23,712 nt of DNA from Candidatus Peribacteraceae bacterium (GTDB lineage Bacteria > Patescibacteriota > Gracilibacteria > Peribacterales > Peribacteraceae). Positions within the stretch are counted from its first letter, which is position 1. Each line of letters starts with the position of its first letter. A program made the translations under genes and the position numbers. The notes below the pieces were generated by a model. That model was not told where the DNA came from. It saw only the letters and a list, made by a program, of their open reading frames with translations, and ran no database searches. Shown here piece after piece: positions 7,784-14,572 of this stretch. The stretch lies in contig JABFSS010000080.1 in assembly GCA_013140485.1 (NCBI GenBank), positions 1 to 23,712 of the forward strand, given 5' to 3'.

Positions 7784-8590
7784 GCTACTCGGGATGACAG
7801 GTGGGCAAGTCATCAGGATCAATTTCCACGCATACCAGAACCGCGCAATTTCATACGGGAGTGGCAGGCGCTTGCCTGTCCAGGGTATCAGCCAAATCCA
7901 GAGGAGCCGCACGAAGGAGACGGCGCGGCCTTTCAGTGTGTGGATGATCCGCAGCAGCCACCTCTTCCATCCCGTTCCGCGCGACTGCTCCACTTCGATC
8001 CTCAAGTACTGATTCAATTTGCTGTAGAAGACGCTTAAGGGAGGCAGCGGCGCGAGACTTCCGTCATGCAATCGTCCGATGATCGCGCCGTCCTTCAGTT
8101 TCACGCGCTCGTGCACGGGTTTCTCCCACCGTTCGACGGCGTCCTTGCGGAAGAAGTAGAGACGCTCGTTGGGGTACGTCGATGCGCGGGTGACGACGGT
8201 TCCGTCCTCGAGAAGGTAACGGCGGGGGACCCAGTAGGCGGCGGGACCGGGACCGGACGTTGTAACAATATCGTGGATTTCCTGCACGGCGCCGTCCGAA
8301 AGAATCTCATCGCTGTCGAGCGCGAGAATCCACGGTTGCGTCGCCTGTTCCAGTCCCACGTTTCGCGCCGCCGCGAAATCCATCAGCGGCTTGCCCTGCG
8401 CTCCGGGGAAGCGTTGCGGAAGAACGCGCGCGCCGAGCCGTTCCGCGATCGCGACGGTGTCGTCCTGGCTCCCGCCATCGATCACCAGAATTTCCGCGCA
8501 ATGTTTGACGCTCGCGACGGCGCGCTCAAGCGTCTGGCTCGAGTTCCAGGTGAGGATATGGACGCTGACGGGAAGGCGGTTGGTCATCAT
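7745..8590 (-). CDS. Family 2 glycosyltransferase (WaaE/KdtX-like)
   Basis: A 281-aa GT2 enzyme. The N-terminal strand VSVHILTWNSSQTLERAVAS and EILVIDGGSQDDTVAIA (33-49) form the nucleotide-sugar pocket, and LALDSDEIL (89-97) holds the metal-binding DSD. The fold and the motif PWILALDSDE resemble WaaE/KdtX-type transferases. A hydrophobic or amphipathic stretch near 230-262 may touch the membrane. Its ATG overlaps the GtrA stop by 4 bp (8587-8590), so translation is likely coupled. The last about 18 residues (VIPSSSARSAERTEGPE) are encoded by a repeat shared with the convergent gene's 3' end and are probably not part of the original fold. Transfers a sugar in the cytoplasm; donor unknown. Confidence 0.8.
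   Translation of the reverse strand: MMTNRLPVSVHILTWNSSQTLERAVASVKHCAEILVIDGGSQDDTVAIAERLGARVLPQRFPGAQGKPLMDFAAARNVGLEQATQPWILALDSDEILSDGAVQEIHDIVTTSGPGPAAYWVPRRYLLEDGTVVTRASTYPNERLYFFRKDAVERWEKPVHERVKLKDGAIIGRLHDGSLAPLPPLSVFYSKLNQYLRIEVEQSRGTGWKRWLLRIIHTLKGRAVSFVRLLWIWLIPWTGKRLPLPYEIARFWYAWKLILMTCPPVIPSSSARSAERTEGPE
7754..7799. repeat. Palindromic repeat at overlapping 3' ends
   Basis: A nested hairpin: TCCC (7754-7757) pairs with GGGA (7791-7794), GTA (7761-7763) with TAC (7786-7788), and GCTCAGCG (7765-7772) with CGCTGAGC (7778-7785) around loop CTCCT. The TGA stop of the plus-strand gene (7781-7783) is inside the stem. On the minus strand it encodes the Ser/Arg/Glu-rich tail of the GT2 protein. 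It may serve both converging genes as a terminator, though it lacks a T-run. The outer parts TCCCTCGG and CTCGGGA recur at 12189-12208. Confidence 0.6.
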
Positions 8591-8973
8591 GCGTAGACGA
8601 AAAACTTATAGAACGCGAAGTTCCACAGGACCGTGATGCCGATGCCGAGAACCTTGGCGATCGTCGGGTGGACGCCGGCGAATTCCACGAATCCGTAGAC
8701 CATGTAGAGCTGCGCGAAGTAGTTGCATCCCTGCAAAATTGCGTACCTGATGAATTGCCGGCCCGTCTGCTCCTTCTTCTTAAATGCGAAGAACTTATGG
8801 CCGATGAACGCGGCCAGTAATCCCACTCCTCCACTGATCTTCGCCGCCGTGAAGTACCACACGCCCGCGTACAGCATTGCCTGAAAACTTCCGAGTTCCA
8901 ATGCGGCTGCGGTGCCGCCGCTGATCAAATAGCGGATGAATTGCGGCGCATGGGTTCGTATGTGGCGGTACAT
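8587..8973 (-). CDS. GtrA-like family membrane protein
   Basis: A 128-aa protein with four predicted membrane spans, the size and pattern of the GtrA family. FIRYLISGGTAAALELGSF at the N-terminus and FIRYAILQGCNYFAQLYMVY in the middle repeat the same half-motif (FxRY...G), as in GtrA. The end NFAFYKFFVYA matches the usual WNFxxxRxWVF tail. GtrA proteins are thought to help move polyprenyl-phosphate-linked sugars across the membrane for GT-C enzymes. It is encoded between a GT39 and a GT2, which fits a lipid-linked sugar route. Start ATG at 8971-8973 is supported by TATGAT 6 nt upstream, and the gene overlaps the next by ATGA. Identity good, exact substrate unknown. Confidence 0.85.
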   Translation of the reverse strand: MYRHIRTHAPQFIRYLISGGTAAALELGSFQAMLYAGVWYFTAAKISGGVGLLAAFIGHKFFAFKKKEQTGRQFIRYAILQGCNYFAQLYMVYGFVEFAGVHPTIAKVLGIGITVLWNFAFYKFFVYA

Positions 8974-8979
8974 GCGACG

Positions 8980-8985
8980 ATCATA
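8980..8985 (-). promoter_or_regulatory. Putative -10 box (TATGAT) of the GtrA gene
   Basis: TATGAT matches TATAAT at 5 of 6 positions and stands 6 nt before the ATG at 8973, inside the 19-bp spacer after the GT39 gene. No ribosome binding site is present. It suggests an internal leaderless promoter. Confidence 0.5.
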
Positions 8986-8992
8986 CCCGATT

Positions 8993-10381
8993 TCAGCGGC
9001 ATCCGAACTCCGGCCTGACGACCGCGTAGCTCCCCACCGGCACGATTCGTTTCTTCCACGCTTCCGTCTCTTCCTCGTTCAGTTTTCGCACGTGGGCGAA
9101 GCAGCGCTGCGCGGGGTTGGGTGTCTTGTAGATTTCCGGCATGCTCGGGGCCACGGTGGAGCGGGGGAGAAAGAGCCACCGGGGGTTCTCCGGAAGCTGC
9201 GCGAACACTTCCGATTCTTCGATCAGCAGGTCGGTGTCCCGGAAATCGCGTGCGATGATTTCCACCGCCCGCGCCAGCGCCGCGTCGTTGCCCGAACCTT
9301 GATGCGTGTATTGCCATATCGTCTGGGAGACGACGATTGTCGAGAGCAGAACCGCAGCGATGTCTTTGCGGAAGAACCGGGCGAATCCGATCGGCACGAA
9401 GGGGATCAATATCAAATGTGCGGTCAGCACGTGGCGGTACCACCCGTAGCTGTTGACGAAGTACAGGAAGTACAAGAGCGTGAGCGTCGTCACCACGAGC
9501 TTCACCGACCTCGTCGCTTTCGATGGGGCCAACCACATGCCGGCCAGTCCCGCCGCGAGCATCACGAAGAACGCCAAGTACGGAAGACGCAGCAGCAATT
9601 CGGGATTGTTGCGCAGCACGTTCATGAGCGGAATGTCGCCGCCACCCAGGACAAACTTGTTCACTTCCTCCACGAAACTGCCGACCGGCGTATGGACGAT
9701 CTCCAGCCAGCGCCATGGCACGTAGATGAGTGCCGCGAGCACGCCGCCGATCGTGAGCGACGCCGCTTCCTTCCATTCTCTGCGCCAGAGCGCGACAATC
9801 CACGCCACGCCGAGTGCCGGCAGGACCAGCGCATTCGGCAGTTTTGTCAGAATCGCAAGCCCGAAAGCGAGGCCTCCCGCGATTCCGCGCGTCACCGGAC
9901 GCTTCACACGCGTCATCGCGAGAAATCCGAGCATCAGGAAGAAGAATCCGGGAATTTCCCCCAAAACTGGTTTACCCGTGTTTACGAAAGCCGAAAGAGT
10001 CACGAGCAACGCGGCGCTCCATCGGGCGTTTGCTTTCCCGCCGATCCGCCAGGCGAAAAAATACAGAAGAATCGCCGAGCCGAGAATGTAGAAGGTCATC
10101 GGAAGCCGAGCCGCCTCCACGGAGGGGCCGAAAATTTTGATGGAGAGCGCCGCAGGCAGAATGATCGTCGGGCCGATGGCGACGAAGTAGGGGTAGTACC
10201 AGAAATGGTCCAGAAGAGGGATTGCGTAGCCCTGTCCGGACGCGACGTTCTTCGCGATCATAATGAAGAGGCCTTCATCGAACCAGGAACGGGGGAAGCT
10301 GCCGAGTTCGCGGTAGGTGAAGTAGAGCGCGACAGCGGCGATGGCAATTTCAGGAAGATGCTGTTTCCAGCGAAAGGACAT
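8993..10381 (-). CDS. PMT/ArnT-type GT39 membrane glycosyltransferase
   Basis: A 462-aa GT-C enzyme. After the first membrane segment (about 9-24) comes SWFDEGLFIMIAKNVASGQGY (32-52) with the catalytic D35-E36 pair of the PMT/ArnT family. Also typical are R92-L-P in AARLPMTFYILG and the second acidic motif GKPVLGEIPGFFFL (136-149, E142). About ten membrane spans run to residue about 350, followed by a soluble C-terminal domain. Such enzymes take a sugar from polyprenyl phosphate on the outer face of the membrane and move it to lipid, protein or glycan. It is first in a unit with GtrA and GT2. TATACT lies 6 nt before the ATG. The likely donor in this window is the product of the DPM1-like enzyme (17866-18594), which is inference. 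Confidence 0.85.
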   Translation of the reverse strand: MSFRWKQHLPEIAIAAVALYFTYRELGSFPRSWFDEGLFIMIAKNVASGQGYAIPLLDHFWYYPYFVAIGPTIILPAALSIKIFGPSVEAARLPMTFYILGSAILLYFFAWRIGGKANARWSAALLVTLSAFVNTGKPVLGEIPGFFFLMLGFLAMTRVKRPVTRGIAGGLAFGLAILTKLPNALVLPALGVAWIVALWRREWKEAASLTIGGVLAALIYVPWRWLEIVHTPVGSFVEEVNKFVLGGGDIPLMNVLRNNPELLLRLPYLAFFVMLAAGLAGMWLAPSKATRSVKLVVTTLTLLYFLYFVNSYGWYRHVLTAHLILIPFVPIGFARFFRKDIAAVLLSTIVVSQTIWQYTHQGSGNDAALARAVEIIARDFRDTDLLIEESEVFAQLPENPRWLFLPRSTVAPSMPEIYKTPNPAQRCFAHVRKLNEEETEAWKKRIVPVGSYAVVRPEFGCR

Positions 10382-10387
10382 GGATCG

Positions 10388-10393
10388 AGTATA
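10388..10393 (-). promoter_or_regulatory. Putative -10 box (TATACT) of the GT39-GtrA-GT2 unit
   Basis: TATACT (5 of 6 to TATAAT) with 6 nt to the ATG at 10381 and no ribosome binding site. No good -35 at 17 nt; TTTACC and TTGACC words in the upstream 8-bp tandem repeat are at unsuitable spacing. Strong leaderless candidate. Confidence 0.55.
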
Positions 10394-10411
10394 AAGGATG
10401 GTCGGAGGGGT

Positions 10412-10435
10412 AAATGGTCAAATGGTCAGATGGTC
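10412..10435. repeat. 8-bp tandem repeat (AAATGGTC x3) at a gene 3' end
   Basis: AAATGGTC, AAATGGTC and AGATGGTC follow each other directly, then a partial GGTC. The stop codon of the GT4 gene (10426-10428) and its last residues lie in the repeat. The upstream side borders the promoter of the GT39 unit. Confidence 0.7.
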
Positions 10436-11391
10436 GGTCGGTTGTTGATCATGTCATCAATGGAATTGGCGATTGCTTGAGCGTTCCGCGCCGGAATCAG
10501 ATGTACAAGCGGATGGTTTGCGAATCGTTCCCGGATCGCGGGAGTATCCGCCGTCAGCACGGGGACGCCGCATGCGACGGCATCGACGACTTTATGCGGG
10601 ATGACCCGCTGCGCCTTGTCCGACGTTCCGAAAATACCCAAGCAGAGATGAGCGCTTCGGATCATCTGAGGCAATTCCTCCATCGGAACGAATGATGTCG
10701 TCGTCACGTTGCGTAGTCCGGCCCGTTCAATCATCGCCGGGAACTTCGACGATCCCACGAGCGTGAAATGAACGTTGGCGTCTCGATCTTGGAGGATTTT
10801 TGCGGCTTGCAGAATATAGTCCACGCCCTGAAGAGGAATCAGCGTGCCGTAGAAGAAAATTTCAAAAGTTTTGAGATTTGAGATTTGTGTTTTTTGCTTT
10901 GGATGAAAAAGATCTTTACGTGCTTCGAGGTAGATCACGCGTACCCGCTTGGGATTCAGCCGGAGGTGCTTCACAAAAAATTTCTTGTGTTCTTCCGTAT
11001 CGATGAGCACTTCATCGGCCAAGTGCACACTGATTATGTCGATCCACCAGAGCATCCATGCCCGCGGATTCAGCGGCGAATAGCGGCGGCGATCGGAGAC
11101 GTCGGTGTCATATAAGGAGATGAAGGCGTCGAAGATAAGCTGTCGTCTCGGTTTCCTGGTCAGCCACCAGGCTAGCGGCATCAGGAAATGTCCGGGAAAA
11201 GGAACGATGACGGTTTGGGCATCCGGTGACATTACTCGGAATTTCCGTCGCAGATCGGCGCATTTCGCAAAGAATCCCTTCTTCTCCGTGTGGCACTCGA
11301 CCACCGGTCCGTATTCCTGTGCGAGTACGTCGCACACGGTACGGTGGCGCGGAGATTGCCTGTCGTGGTAGCCAAAGGCGAGGATGGTCAC
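10426..11391 (-). CDS. Family 4 glycosyltransferase
   Basis: A 321-aa GT-B fold enzyme starting at GTG (11389-11391). The C-terminal half shows the GT4 donor-binding features: IFFYGTLIPLQGVDYILQAA (178-197), HFTLVGSS (208-215), and KVVDAVACGVPVLTADTPA (267-285). The usual Glu of the EAMACG motif is Asp here (D270). It is shorter than typical GT4 enzymes (about 370 aa). QISNLKTFEIF (169-179), at the junction between the two Rossmann halves, is encoded by an ATCTCAAATCTCAAA word repeat and looks like an insertion. TAGGAT lies 8 nt before the GTG. It is divergent from the FAD oxidoreductase gene across 33 bp, and separated by 44 bp from the GT39 unit downstream. Cytoplasmic; substrate unknown. 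Confidence 0.75.
   Translation of the reverse strand: MTILAFGYHDRQSPRHRTVCDVLAQEYGPVVECHTEKKGFFAKCADLRRKFRVMSPDAQTVIVPFPGHFLMPLAWWLTRKPRRQLIFDAFISLYDTDVSDRRRYSPLNPRAWMLWWIDIISVHLADEVLIDTEEHKKFFVKHLRLNPKRVRVIYLEARKDLFHPKQKTQISNLKTFEIFFYGTLIPLQGVDYILQAAKILQDRDANVHFTLVGSSKFPAMIERAGLRNVTTTSFVPMEELPQMIRSAHLCLGIFGTSDKAQRVIPHKVVDAVACGVPVLTADTPAIRERFANHPLVHLIPARNAQAIANSIDDMINNRPTI
10866..10890. repeat. ATCTCAAA word repeat inside the GT4 gene
   Basis: On the coding (minus) strand this reads CACAAATCTCAAATCTCAAA, two direct copies of an 8-nt word, encoding TQISNLK. The same wording, CAAATCTCAAATTTCAAAT, occurs in the non-coding spacer at 19776-19794, so one family of sequence appears both inside and outside genes. 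Confidence 0.6.
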
Positions 11392-11424
11392 TGGGCCCCA
11401 TCCTACCGTACACTGGGCCTGTCC

Positions 11425-12939
11425 ATGTCTGATTCTTCAGTCAATACCCTCATTCTCGGTGCCGGGCCTGCCGGTATGGCTTCCGCAATGGAGCTGGTGC
11501 GCGCAGGGAAATCCGTCACCGTTGTCGAAAAAGCCGACCAGGTCGGCGGTCTCGCGAAGACGCTGACGTACATTGAGGAAGATGGAGCGTTCAGGACGGA
11601 CATCGGGCCACATCGGTTCTTCAGCAAAAATCAGTATCTGTACGAATTTATCGAAGACCTGCTGAAAGAGGAGTGGCGACAGGTCCGGCGTCTCACGCGC
11701 TTCTGCGTCGACGGCAAGTTCTACTTGTATCCGATCCGCATTCGCAACGTCCTGAGTCAGATCGGAATGGTGAAAGCATTCCGCATGATCTTCGATTACG
11801 CGTGGGAGAAGATCAGGGGCCTCGTCGCACCGCGGCCGCAGCGGTCGTTTGAAGATTACGTGCTCTCCGCCTTCGGCCGGACGCTCGCCGAGTTCAACAT
11901 GATCGGTTACACGGAGAAAATCTGGGGACTGAGGTGCAGCGAGATCAGCATCAACTGGGCGACGCAGCGCATCAAAGGACTCTCCGTCGTATCGGCGCTG
12001 AAAAAAGCGCTCTTCCCCAAGCAATCCGGGCCAAAGACGCTCATTGATTCTTTCTACTACCCCAGTTTCGGCAGCGGCTGCATCTACGAAGCGATCCGCG
12101 AGCGCATCGAGAAGGCCGGCAATCCGGTCTTGCTGAATACGGAACCCTCCGCGATCCACTGGGAGGGCAAACCAGCCTCCGCTCCTGCTCCCTCGGCCCG
12201 GCTCGGGACAGGGTCCGCTACGGCCGGCAGGCGCGTTACCGATGTTGATATCCGTTCGTCCACCGGCACGAAAACTCTCACACCCGGCTCCGTCATCAGT
12301 TCGGTTCCACCGTCCGTTCTCGTCAAACTGTTCAATCCCGCTCCGCCAGTGGAGATTCTCGATGCGGCATCAAAGCTCAAATTCCGTTCGCAGGTCTACT
12401 TGTTCCTCATCATCGACAAAAACAGCGTCATGCAGGACAACTGGATCTACTTCCCCGATAAGAACATCCCGTTCGGCCGCATCAGCGAGATGAAAAACTT
12501 CAGCACCGAAATGGCTCCGCCCGGCAAGTCGTCATTAATGATCGAATTCTTCTGCTTCGAAGGCGACCGTATCTGGAACATGGATAAAAATGCGCTCGTG
12601 AACGAAGCCGTACCGATTCTCGAGCGATTCGGATTCTTCACCCGGTCGCAGGTCCTCAATGCGCATCATTTCCGCATCGCCCACGTCTATCCGCTCTACG
12701 ATCTGCACTATGAGGAGCACGCCCGGACCGTCATGAAGTGGCTCGACGGATTCGAAAACTTCTACGCCGTCGGCCGTCCCGGACGCTTCCGGTACACCAA
12801 CCAGGATCATTCACTCGAAATGGGCATCTTGGCCGCGCAGAGCATTCTGACGGGCGTCCGGAAGGACATTGAGACGGTTGGGGCGGAACAAGAATACTTC
12901 GAGAGGGGATATCACGGTGCTCAAGGCCAACGCGGATGA
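11425..12939 (+). CDS. FAD/NAD(P)-dependent oxidoreductase (amine-oxidase-like)
   Basis: A 504-aa flavoprotein taking ATG 11425 (MSDSSVNTLILGAGPAG); the frame is open further upstream but those residues are antisense to the divergent GT4 gene and lack a fold. GAGPAG (12-17) is the FAD Rossmann loop, followed by VTVVEKADQVGGLAKT with the acidic residue and GG of the second loop, then GPHRFFSKN. The C-terminal DHSLEMGILAAQSI is the usual second FAD contact. It belongs broadly with protoporphyrinogen-oxidase/UDP-galactopyranose-mutase-like flavoproteins often found in polysaccharide clusters; it is longer than a mutase (about 370 aa). Residues 251-269 (ASAPAPSARLGTGSATAGR) are a low-complexity insert encoded by an imperfect palindrome. 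Its TGA overlaps the next ATG. The sugar substrate is unknown. Confidence 0.75.
   Translation: MSDSSVNTLILGAGPAGMASAMELVRAGKSVTVVEKADQVGGLAKTLTYIEEDGAFRTDIGPHRFFSKNQYLYEFIEDLLKEEWRQVRRLTRFCVDGKFYLYPIRIRNVLSQIGMVKAFRMIFDYAWEKIRGLVAPRPQRSFEDYVLSAFGRTLAEFNMIGYTEKIWGLRCSEISINWATQRIKGLSVVSALKKALFPKQSGPKTLIDSFYYPSFGSGCIYEAIRERIEKAGNPVLLNTEPSAIHWEGKPASAPAPSARLGTGSATAGRRVTDVDIRSSTGTKTLTPGSVISSVPPSVLVKLFNPAPPVEILDAASKLKFRSQVYLFLIIDKNSVMQDNWIYFPDKNIPFGRISEMKNFSTEMAPPGKSSLMIEFFCFEGDRIWNMDKNALVNEAVPILERFGFFTRSQVLNAHHFRIAHVYPLYDLHYEEHARTVMKWLDGFENFYAVGRPGRFRYTNQDHSLEMGILAAQSILTGVRKDIETVGAEQEYFERGYHGAQGQRG
12184..12212. repeat. Imperfect palindrome inside the flavoprotein gene
   Basis: CCTG (12184-12187) and TCCC (12189-12192) pair with GGGA (12205-12208) and CAGG (12209-12212) with one bulged C. 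Inside are TCGG and CTC. The skeleton TCCCTCGG...CTCGGGA also occurs in the repeat at 7754-7799, where a longer inner stem is present. It encodes part of a Ala/Ser/Pro/Gly-rich insert. Confidence 0.5.
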
Positions 12940-14168
12940 TTATGCGCATTGCCTACATCAATCACGGGCGTTTCCCAACCGAGAAGGCCTACGGATCGCA
13001 GATCGCGCAGGTGTGCGATGCGCTGACGGAACTCAGTCACGAGGTCACGCTCTTCAGTCCGGCGTTTCAAAACCACATCACCGCGACTCCGCAGGAATAC
13101 TACGGACTCCGTCATCCGCTTACGGCGCAGCAGCTCGAACACTACGATGCCTTCCAGTCATCGTTTGTTCCCGGCATGCTCGGATTCGCCGTCAGCATGC
13201 GGGCGTATGGGCGGGCGTTGCAGAAAAGATTGTCTATCTCAGCTCAGACGACGGCGTCTGAGCTGACCCAACGAGAATTCGACATCGCCTACGTCCGGTC
13301 ACCTCTCCTCGTTCCGTTTCTCCTCCGCACGGGCATCCCGCTCATCCTCGAACTGCATTCGCTGCCGCGCTTCGCCCGCCGACGATTCACGCACGCGTGT
13401 AATCTCTGCCGGCGCGTCGTCTGTCTCACCAGTCCCATGCGCGATCAGTTGGTCAGTTGGGGAGTGCAGCCGGAGAAGGTCATCGTCGAAGGGGACGGAG
13501 TCGATCTGCGGCGGTTTGAAAATCTTCCGGAGCAGATATCTTCAAAAGCACGGTGGAATCTTCCTTCTGGCCGTTCCGTCATTGGCTACGTCGGGTCGCT
13601 CGCGACGCGGGAAACGCTGGAGAAAGGCGTACGTGAAATAATTGATTCCATCGCTGTAGGGGCAAGGCATGCCTTGCCCCTACATGACGCGTCGCCAATC
13701 CTATGGATCGTCGGCGGGCCGCTCAAATGGCAGAAAATCTACGAAGAACATGCCCGGTCGAAGGGTCTGGATGATCACGTCGTGCGCTTCCAAGGAAGGA
13801 TCACTGCCGCTGAGGTTCCATCGGCCATCGCCGCCTGCGATATCTGCATCTATCCCGCTCCCAAGACCGATCATCCGTTCTTCATGCGCGATACGTCCCC
13901 GCTGAAACTCTTCGAATACCTGGCCGCGGGTCGCCCCGTCATCTGCGCCGATATTCCTCCGGTCCGCGATGTCGTCGATAGCAAGAGCGTGAAGTTCTTC
14001 GCGCCCGGCGATTCACAAGATCTCGCGGCGGCCATCAAAGATATTCTCGATCATCCCGAAGAAGCTTCTCGACGGGCGGAAGAGGGGAGGAGAATCGTGC
14101 AGGAGCATTCGTGGGAGAAGAGGATGCAGAGGATCCTTCAGTCAGTTTCTGGTACCGTACAGCCATGA
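12936..14168 (+). CDS. Family 4 glycosyltransferase with two palindromic inserts
   Basis: A 410-aa GT4 enzyme. The N-terminal domain starts with RIAYINHGRFPTEKAYGSQI, typical of acceptor-side GT4 folds. The donor domain shows VIGYVGSLATRETLEKGVRE (215-234), SPLKLFEYLAAGRPVICADI (321-340, with the conserved E327 of the EYLAAGRPV motif) and a C-terminal helix HSWEKRMQRIL. Two perfect inverted repeats are embedded in frame: 13239-13266 encodes SAQTTASEL (102-110) and 13655-13684 encodes VGARHALPLH (241-250). Both fall between secondary-structure elements. ATG 12936 overlaps the previous TGA by 4 bp; a second ATG at 12942 is possible. The stop overlaps the cupin ATG. It lies in the operon with the cupin and aminotransferase, so it may transfer their product. 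Confidence 0.8.
   Translation: MIMRIAYINHGRFPTEKAYGSQIAQVCDALTELSHEVTLFSPAFQNHITATPQEYYGLRHPLTAQQLEHYDAFQSSFVPGMLGFAVSMRAYGRALQKRLSISAQTTASELTQREFDIAYVRSPLLVPFLLRTGIPLILELHSLPRFARRRFTHACNLCRRVVCLTSPMRDQLVSWGVQPEKVIVEGDGVDLRRFENLPEQISSKARWNLPSGRSVIGYVGSLATRETLEKGVREIIDSIAVGARHALPLHDASPILWIVGGPLKWQKIYEEHARSKGLDDHVVRFQGRITAAEVPSAIAACDICIYPAPKTDHPFFMRDTSPLKLFEYLAAGRPVICADIPPVRDVVDSKSVKFFAPGDSQDLAAAIKDILDHPEEASRRAEEGRRIVQEHSWEKRMQRILQSVSGTVQP
13239..13266. repeat. Perfect 12-bp inverted repeat within GT4 gene
   Basis: TCAGCTCAGACG (13239-13250) and CGTCTGAGCTGA (13255-13266) are exact reverse complements around the loop ACGG. The segment is translated in frame within a surface region of the GT4 protein. 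Confidence 0.85.
13655..13684. repeat. Perfect 30-nt palindrome within GT4 gene
   Basis: TGTAGGGGCAAGGCA (13655-13669) is followed without a gap by its exact reverse complement (13670-13684). Thirty nucleotides add ten codons (VGARHALPLH) without shifting frame. The sequence style (GTAGGGGCAAGGC...) is that of a dispersed mobile palindromic element. No second copy is in the window. Confidence 0.9.
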
Positions 14169-14572
14169 GCGGCGTCATCCCCGTCACCAAAAACGGCATC
14201 ACCTATGCTCTCTTTATCCTCGGCCGCCCAGTGGTCGACGGAGCAAAGTTTTTCACGCAGCAAACCGACGAATTCCAAGTCGGCATCATCGAACGGCCAG
14301 CGGGGCATCAAGTAAAAGCGCACCAGCATCCGGGGCGCAACGAAACGGTCCGTCAGACGTCCGAGTTTCTGTACGTTGAAAAAGGGAAAGCTAAAGTGAC
14401 GGTCTTTGACGATGATTGGGCCGTTCTTCACGAGCAAGTGATCGAGGCCGGGGACATCATGGTGTCGTTCCGCGGTGGGCATGAGTTCACGATGCTTGAG
14501 CCGATTCGCTTTATCGAGGTCAAACAGGGGCCGTATCCGGGCGACGCTTCTGCTAAGGTATTCAAGCAATGA
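14165..14572 (+). CDS. Small single-domain cupin protein
   Basis: A 135-aa cupin starting at ATG 14165, which overlaps the GT4 stop by 4 bp; a longer reading from 14111 would run inside the GT4 gene and is unlikely. Motif 1 has KAHQHP (51-56, metal ligands H53 and H55) with E67 and G74 (EFLYVEKG). Motif 2 has GDIMVSFRGGHEF (96-108, H106). The residues needed for a metal site are present. Cupins in such clusters can be NDP-sugar isomerases, epimerases or small regulators; this one is too short for RmlC (about 180 aa) and lacks its clear signature. Its position, coupled on both sides to a GT4 and a DegT aminotransferase by ATGA overlaps, suggests a step in making or handling the same sugar. Exact function unknown. 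Confidence 0.75.
   Translation: MSGVIPVTKNGITYALFILGRPVVDGAKFFTQQTDEFQVGIIERPAGHQVKAHQHPGRNETVRQTSEFLYVEKGKAKVTVFDDDWAVLHEQVIEAGDIMVSFRGGHEFTMLEPIRFIEVKQGPYPGDASAKVFKQ

Noticed and set aside
8936..10480. Long plus-strand reading frame opposite GtrA and GT39
   Set aside because: Arg/His/Glu-rich composition typical of an antisense shadow; the minus strand carries two recognisable families.
11290..11424. N-terminal extension of the flavoprotein
   Set aside because: It runs antisense into the divergent GT4 gene, and the FAD loop is expected within the first 20 residues, as given by ATG 11425.
14111..14164. N-terminal extension of the cupin
   Set aside because: It lies wholly within the GT4 gene; the ATG at 14165 with an ATGA overlap matches the pattern of the operon.
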